Source: Pseudoalteromonas rubra (GTDB taxonomy: Bacteria; Pseudomonadota; Gammaproteobacteria; Enterobacterales; Alteromonadaceae). Taken from it: a DNA stretch of 64,000 nucleotides. The notes below the pieces were generated by a model. It did no database searches, had not been told where the DNA came from, and was given only the letters and a program-made list of their open reading frames with translations. Of this stretch, positions 59,671 to 64,000 are shown piece by piece (positions within the stretch are counted from its first letter, which is position 1; every line of letters begins with the position of its first letter). Location: assembly GCF_000967655.1 (NCBI RefSeq), contig NZ_JXYA01000021.1:83209-147208 (forward strand), in the 5' to 3' direction. The translations under genes and the position numbers were made by a program.

Positions 59671-62568
59671 ATGAAACAGTTCACCTACCAAGACACCATC
59701 ACAAAAGCTCAGGCAAAGCAGTGTGCAGCAGAACAAATACAACATATTGGTAGCATTCAGCCTTATGGCTTTGTGCTGGTAATCGATGCACACAGTGATG
59801 CGGTTGTAATGTACTCGGATAACTTGACTGAACTACTGTCAATCGACAGAACAATCGAGGTTTTGGCTACTTCTGTGTGTGATTGGATAGGTGAGACAGA
59901 CCTTGCGACCATAGTCGCATCACATACTCAGCAACAAATTTGCTTTAAAGGCACAGCACTTATTGATCATCAGCAGTGGGAGTGTATCGCTTCCCGAAAC
60001 GGTGAGTATATTATTCTGGAGTTTTTTCCCGTCTGTGGTGAAGATGAATCTCTCTATATTCTAAGCAACCTGGACAAAATGATAGCCCATGTCCGAGCCA
60101 GCCGAACCGCCGATGAACTAGTTAAAGTGGTGGCGGAGGAGTTTCAGCGCCACACCGAATACGACCGAGTAATGATCTATCGATTTTTACCCGACTTTTC
60201 AGGAGAAGTGGTAGCGGAGGCTGTCTCACAAAGAGCACAAAAGCGTTTTTTGGGGATGCGTTTTCCGGCGGAGGATATTCCGAAGCAAGCACGAGAGCTG
60301 TATAAGAAGAATGCGTTACGTGTCATGGCCGACGTCGATGCCCAGCCGGTTGACTTAATACCCGCCAAGCTGCCCGATGGCCAGCCGCTGGACCAGAGTT
60401 TGAGTGTGCTACGTAACATGTCACCTATGCATGTTGCCTACCTGAAAAATATGGGGGTTAAAGCGAGTTTAAGTATTGGTTTACTTCATGAGGGTGAGTT
60501 GTGGGGGTTGATAGCGTGTCATCATAACACCAGTAAACTGCCGCCTAGCCATCTGATATCGCAAACCAAGATTTCGTGCGAACTGTTTGCCGAGATTGCC
60601 AGCTCCTATATGAACCCGGCGCTAAATCTGGAAAATATGGAAAAGCGGCTGACACTACAACATGAAATAGACATGACTTTTTTTGAGTCACATGGAGACC
60701 GCCTGAGTGATTTTAAACGAGTACTGGAGCGCTTACAGCCAAGTTTAGGCTATGATTTCGTTGGCATATTCGTTGGCGATAATTGCTATATCGCACAAGA
60801 CAACACGCAGCCGGAGTTACTACTTGAGACTGATCCCTTATTACGCAATTTAAAAGTGCTGGTGGAATCACATCGTCGAGAGTTGTACTGTTCGAGTGCT
60901 TTGCTCAAACCCGATCAGCCCGTCAGGCTATCTGAAACATTAAATGTGGCTGGATTATTGGCAATACATACCCAGCTAATGCCTGAGCTTATTGTGTTTT
61001 TTGCTGCTAAAGAGCTGGTTAAAAAAGTAAGCTGGGGAGGCAAACCCAATACCGTCTCTATTACCGAGAAAAATGGTGAGCGTCACCTGACCCCCAGGGG
61101 ATCGTTTGACCTGTGGCAGGAGCAAGTGACGGGAGAGTCAGAGGAGTGGACTCAGCTGGATAAAGATTTATTAAAGCACTTGTATGATAAATTTTTAGAA
61201 AAAGCCATTAGCGTCAAAAATGCGCAAGTGAGAGAGGAGCTGTATAACTCAGCTTACCGGGACCCGCTCAGTAAACTCTATAACCGCCGCTATATTGATT
61301 TATTTCTTAAGGAAAAATGCCAGTATCAAAGTGGTGTTGAAGCTATGTCTTTGTTGTTTGTCGACTTAGATAACTTCAAACGCGTCAATGACTTTTTGAG
61401 TCATGATGCCGGTGATCATCTGATTGTTAAGGTAGCAGAACGATTGTTACGTTGTATTCGCCCTGATGACCTGGTTGTTCGGCTCGGTGGTGATGAATTT
61501 ATCGTCATCATTGTCCATCGCTTTGCAGATGTTCAGGTCAACAAAGAAATTGCAGTTACGGTGGCCAAAAAAATCAGCCGCGAAGTTGGACAACCCGTCG
61601 CCTACAAGGATTATCAGATCCTAACAACCCCCAGTATCGGTATAGTGACTCGGGAAGCTGGGTTATTTGATCTGACAAGTGTTTTGCAATGTGCTGATAT
61701 TGCGATGTATAAAGCAAAGCAGTCGGGTAAAAACAGCTACTATGTCTTTGATGAAAAGGACAAGCTTGCGGTCGTTGAAGAGGGCAAACTGGAGTCTGAC
61801 TTACGTGATTGTGTGAATCGCAATTGTATCGGGGTCGTCTTTCAACCGCAGTTTAACCTTGAAGGAGAGCAGCTGGTAGGGTGTGAGGTACTCGCTCGTT
61901 GGGAGCACTCCCAGCTCGGTAGTATCAATCCCGAAAAATTCATTGCACTTGCTGAGAAAGTGGGGTTGATCCATCAGCTTGGCTTTCAGATCATTAATAA
62001 AGCGTGTGAAACGGCAAAGCGGTGGTTAGCTGTGCTGCCGGCCAATATGCTGCCTTCGATGTCTGTTAATATCAGCGCCACTCAATTATTCGATCCCGGC
62101 TTTTGCCGTGAGTTATTGGCAACGGTCAGCCGTCATGGCATAGATCCTGATTTTCTGTGTCTGGAGATCACCGAGTCAATTTTTATAACGGACTTTGACC
62201 AGGCAATCCGGCTACTCGGCAATCTTAAAGACAGTGGGTTTCGCTTCTCTCTGGATGATTTTGGTACGGGTTATTCTTCTCTTAGCTACCTGCAAAAGCT
62301 GCCCGTAGATGAAGTCAAAATAGATAAGTCTTTTATTCAGTCAATGGCATCGGATACGACCTCTTTAACTATGGTAGAGAGTATCGTCAATTTGTGCAAA
62401 AAGTTGGCTCTGGACATCGTTGCCGAAGGCGTAGAGGAGCAAGTAGAAGTGGCACTATTAAAGAGTTTTCATTGCGACATCGCGCAAGGTTATTACTATG
62501 CGAGACCTTTGAGCCCTGAGGTATTCTACACCACCTATTTAAGTACAAAACAATATGCATCTTCATGA
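59671..62568 (+). CDS. Bacteriophytochrome with GGDEF and EAL domains
   Basis: A 965-residue red/far-red light sensor. An N-terminal PAS (about 20-125) has the bilin-linking cysteine at residue 18, exactly in the usual spacing before GSIQPYG. A GAF domain (about 140-310) has PAEDIP and SPMHVAYLKNMGVKASLSIG (with the bilin histidine), and a PHY domain (about 325-505) has the tongue PRGSF. GGDEF (about 540-690) has RLGGDEF and the I-site RPDD. EAL (about 705-955) has EVL in place of EAL but other acidic residues and DDFGTGYSSL are kept. It makes or degrades cyclic-di-GMP in response to light. It overlaps bphO by 14 bases. Confidence 0.93.
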   Translation: MKQFTYQDTITKAQAKQCAAEQIQHIGSIQPYGFVLVIDAHSDAVVMYSDNLTELLSIDRTIEVLATSVCDWIGETDLATIVASHTQQQICFKGTALIDHQQWECIASRNGEYIILEFFPVCGEDESLYILSNLDKMIAHVRASRTADELVKVVAEEFQRHTEYDRVMIYRFLPDFSGEVVAEAVSQRAQKRFLGMRFPAEDIPKQARELYKKNALRVMADVDAQPVDLIPAKLPDGQPLDQSLSVLRNMSPMHVAYLKNMGVKASLSIGLLHEGELWGLIACHHNTSKLPPSHLISQTKISCELFAEIASSYMNPALNLENMEKRLTLQHEIDMTFFESHGDRLSDFKRVLERLQPSLGYDFVGIFVGDNCYIAQDNTQPELLLETDPLLRNLKVLVESHRRELYCSSALLKPDQPVRLSETLNVAGLLAIHTQLMPELIVFFAAKELVKKVSWGGKPNTVSITEKNGERHLTPRGSFDLWQEQVTGESEEWTQLDKDLLKHLYDKFLEKAISVKNAQVREELYNSAYRDPLSKLYNRRYIDLFLKEKCQYQSGVEAMSLLFVDLDNFKRVNDFLSHDAGDHLIVKVAERLLRCIRPDDLVVRLGGDEFIVIIVHRFADVQVNKEIAVTVAKKISREVGQPVAYKDYQILTTPSIGIVTREAGLFDLTSVLQCADIAMYKAKQSGKNSYYVFDEKDKLAVVEEGKLESDLRDCVNRNCIGVVFQPQFNLEGEQLVGCEVLARWEHSQLGSINPEKFIALAEKVGLIHQLGFQIINKACETAKRWLAVLPANMLPSMSVNISATQLFDPGFCRELLATVSRHGIDPDFLCLEITESIFITDFDQAIRLLGNLKDSGFRFSLDDFGTGYSSLSYLQKLPVDEVKIDKSFIQSMASDTTSLTMVESIVNLCKKLALDIVAEGVEEQVEVALLKSFHCDIAQGYYYARPLSPEVFYTTYLSTKQYASS

Positions 62569-63199
62569 AGGGTTGAAGCGGGCAACCAAAGACGACCATC
62601 GGCGCCTTGAAGCACTGAGTGTGTTCCATCGATATTTTGATAAGTCTCTGAGCAAAGAAGAGCTGGGTGATATTTTGCGCGTGTTATTTTATGTTTATCA
62701 AGCGTGGCAGCGACAGTTTGATGAGCATTTTGAAGCGTTAAAACTGCCTTCACTTTGGCGGGTTGACCTCGGCGTCGGTATATTAGAAAGATGCGTTGTC
62801 CAGCAGGCAACGCGTACCACCTATATTCCACCTTTACCGCTTTTCAGCGTCGAGTCGTACCTGGGCTGTGCATACGTATTTCAGGGTTCTCGTTTGGGCA
62901 ATTCCGTTATACACAAAACATTGTCCAGAAATGCACAACTAACAGTCAAACAGACCGAGTACTTTAAACAGATGGTCTTTGAAAACTTTGGCTTAGACTG
63001 GTCCGGGTGGATGTCTGCAATGGAAGACTACAGTTGTGAATATGCGTTGGATAACGCGAAGATTTGCCAGGCAGCCAAACAATGTTTTATTACTTTACTT
63101 GCTTGTTTTAGAGCGCGAAATGCCATCTATGAACCGGCTTGCTTAGAGGTGCCTGAATGTGATGTCAGGCTGTCTTTCGAACCGCGTATGAATAATTAG
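62555..63199 (+). CDS. bphO: Heme oxygenase of the bacteriophytochrome pair
   Basis: A 214-residue heme oxygenase that breaks heme into biliverdin, the chromophore of bacteriophytochromes. The proximal histidine is His15 in RATKDDHRRLE, and the distal-helix region YLGCAYVFQGSRLGN contains the conserved glycine pattern. The start lies 14 bases inside the end of the phytochrome gene, so both are translated together. It is a strong functional pair. Confidence 0.9.
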   Translation: MHLHEGLKRATKDDHRRLEALSVFHRYFDKSLSKEELGDILRVLFYVYQAWQRQFDEHFEALKLPSLWRVDLGVGILERCVVQQATRTTYIPPLPLFSVESYLGCAYVFQGSRLGNSVIHKTLSRNAQLTVKQTEYFKQMVFENFGLDWSGWMSAMEDYSCEYALDNAKICQAAKQCFITLLACFRARNAIYEPACLEVPECDVRLSFEPRMNN

Positions 63200-63771
63200 C
63201 CGGTAAACAGTTGCAGTGTGATCTTTACTTCGTCAGACTCAAATTCGGCAATGCCCTCATAGCCTTCGATATTGTAATTAAAGCTAAAAAAGCGGCGCAG
63301 CCACAGATCATCTTTATTTTCTTTTAACACATCGATGGAAATATCCATCAGGCTCTCTGCCACATTCATGCCCACCGCGTAAAGCGGGTTCGCTGCGGCG
63401 GCTGCCACAGTGCGGGTCAGCTCACCAAACGCCGTGGTTTTTCGAACCTGGGCCATCAGTTTGGCTGTGCTGCGAATATCACTGTCATCTTCCAGTACGG
63501 CAATATGGGCATCAAGAAAACGCGGGATCTGTCCGGCGCGGTTACGATAAATGGTGTAACCCGCAGGACCAAAACTAATGGTGCCGCCCTCGCTGACCGG
63601 CATCACGTTTAGCTCCATATTAAATGCATGGTCCGCTACGCCATCACTGACCGCACTGAATACTTTGATCTCAAACTTACTTTCACTGAGTAGCTTGTCG
63701 ACCAGCCCCATCGATTTTACATGAATTGACATAATACGCAGTTCGACATCGGTAAACATTTGATTAGGCAT
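63196..63771 (-). CDS. Unknown protein
   Basis: 191 residues from the ATG at 63771, after AAGGA at suitable distance. The frame is open further upstream, but that region is AT-rich and looks non-coding. The protein has beta-rich ends and a central amphipathic helical stretch (about 100-150, VRKTTAFGELTRTVAAAAANP), with no signal peptide or clear transmembrane helix. I do not recognise its family. It is convergent with bphO and overlaps its stop by 4 bases. Confidence 0.65.
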   Translation of the reverse strand: MPNQMFTDVELRIMSIHVKSMGLVDKLLSESKFEIKVFSAVSDGVADHAFNMELNVMPVSEGGTISFGPAGYTIYRNRAGQIPRFLDAHIAVLEDDSDIRSTAKLMAQVRKTTAFGELTRTVAAAAANPLYAVGMNVAESLMDISIDVLKENKDDLWLRRFFSFNYNIEGYEGIAEFESDEVKITLQLFTG

Positions 63772-63921
63772 GATATAAATCCTTTGATATGCAAGGGGAT
63801 AGAATACTTGGAATAGGGTTAGGGCGCTATGGTTTTTTCTTTCTGGGGTATTCGATTTGACAATAAGTAAGTTGTTTAGTGATAGAGCAGAGGAAATGAA
63901 ACGTATTTGGAATGAAGAAAA

Positions 63922-63998
63922 TGGTGGCCCCACCTGGACTTGAACCAGGGACCTACCGATTATGAGTCGGGTGCTCTAACCAACTGAGCTATAGGGCC
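63922..63998 (-). tRNA. tRNA-Ile2 (CAT anticodon, lysidine-modified)
   Basis: 77 bases including encoded CCA on the minus strand. The acceptor stem is GGCCCTA with TGGGGCC, and the anticodon loop is CTCATAA. Body and stem closely match E. coli ileX/ileY, which read AUA after TilS makes lysidine at C34, and not elongator tRNA-Met. The A-U at the last stem pair and the D-arm are normal. Confidence 0.9.
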
Positions 63999-64000
63999 AT

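Overview
The window looks like an ordinary stretch of chromosome from a marine gammaproteobacterium of the Alteromonadales, most likely Pseudoalteromonas. This is inferred from gene order and protein character: pilMNOPQ-aroK-aroB-damX-dam-rpe-gph-trpS, psd-rsgA-orn-tRNA-Gly, rpsF-priB-rpsR-rplI, dnaB-alr, an astC-astA-astD arginine catabolism operon and a desaturase/FabR pair. Codon use is mixed, with moderate GC. I see no prophage, transposase, integrase or CRISPR array.

Layout. 0-4.2 kb: the C-terminal end of pilM followed by pilN, pilO, pilP and pilQ, the inner-membrane platform and outer-membrane secretin of a type IV pilus. 4.3-11.6 kb: aroK, aroB, damX (with two in-frame tandem repeats), dam, two small proteins, rpe, gph and trpS. 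11.6-20.1 kb is accessory: an orphan S24-type repressor, a secreted metzincin-like lipoprotein, an AraC regulator with a divergent MFS transporter, a GH97 glycosidase, and a cupredoxin-like protein paired with an outer-membrane barrel. 20.1-25.3 kb: sthA, an acyl-CoA desaturase with a perfect FabR palindrome, fabR, pabA and an HDOD protein. 25.6-34.5 kb: astCAD, DUF3802, OsmC, speD, a TonB-dependent receptor, a thioesterase and a META-domain lipoprotein. 34.5-41.2 kb: a TPP riboswitch and the thiamine operon thiC-thiO-thiS-thiG-thiDE-thiF. 41.2-46.1 kb: psd, rsgA, orn, a tRNA-Gly array containing three degenerate copies, and the S6/PriB/S18/L9 operon. 46.4-50 kb: a type IV minor pilin operon ending in a 580-residue prepilin that lacks the usual Glu5. 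50.1-52.1 kb: an ECF sigma factor, a membrane protein that is probably its anti-sigma factor, and a DUF4097 protein. 52.2-64 kb: dnaB, alr, yjbQ, cheX, zur, a membrane GGDEF/EAL protein, a YbaK-like deacylase, a bacteriophytochrome-GGDEF-EAL protein overlapping its heme oxygenase, an unknown protein and tRNA-Ile2.

How the genes fit together. Two separated loci serve one type IV pilus system: the platform and secretin at the left edge and the minor pilins at 46-50 kb. The thiamine operon is self-contained for both branches and is under TPP control; it uses the glycine oxidase ThiO and a ThiD-ThiE fusion. Two cyclic-di-GMP enzymes lie near the right end. One is a light sensor whose heme oxygenase supplies its biliverdin chromophore.

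No wholly new multi-gene system is evident. The most unusual items are the degenerate tRNA-Gly array with conserved hairpins, the Glu5-lacking giant minor pilin, the metalloprotease with a shifted third zinc histidine, the cupredoxin/outer-membrane barrel pair, and the overlapping phytochrome/heme oxygenase pair.
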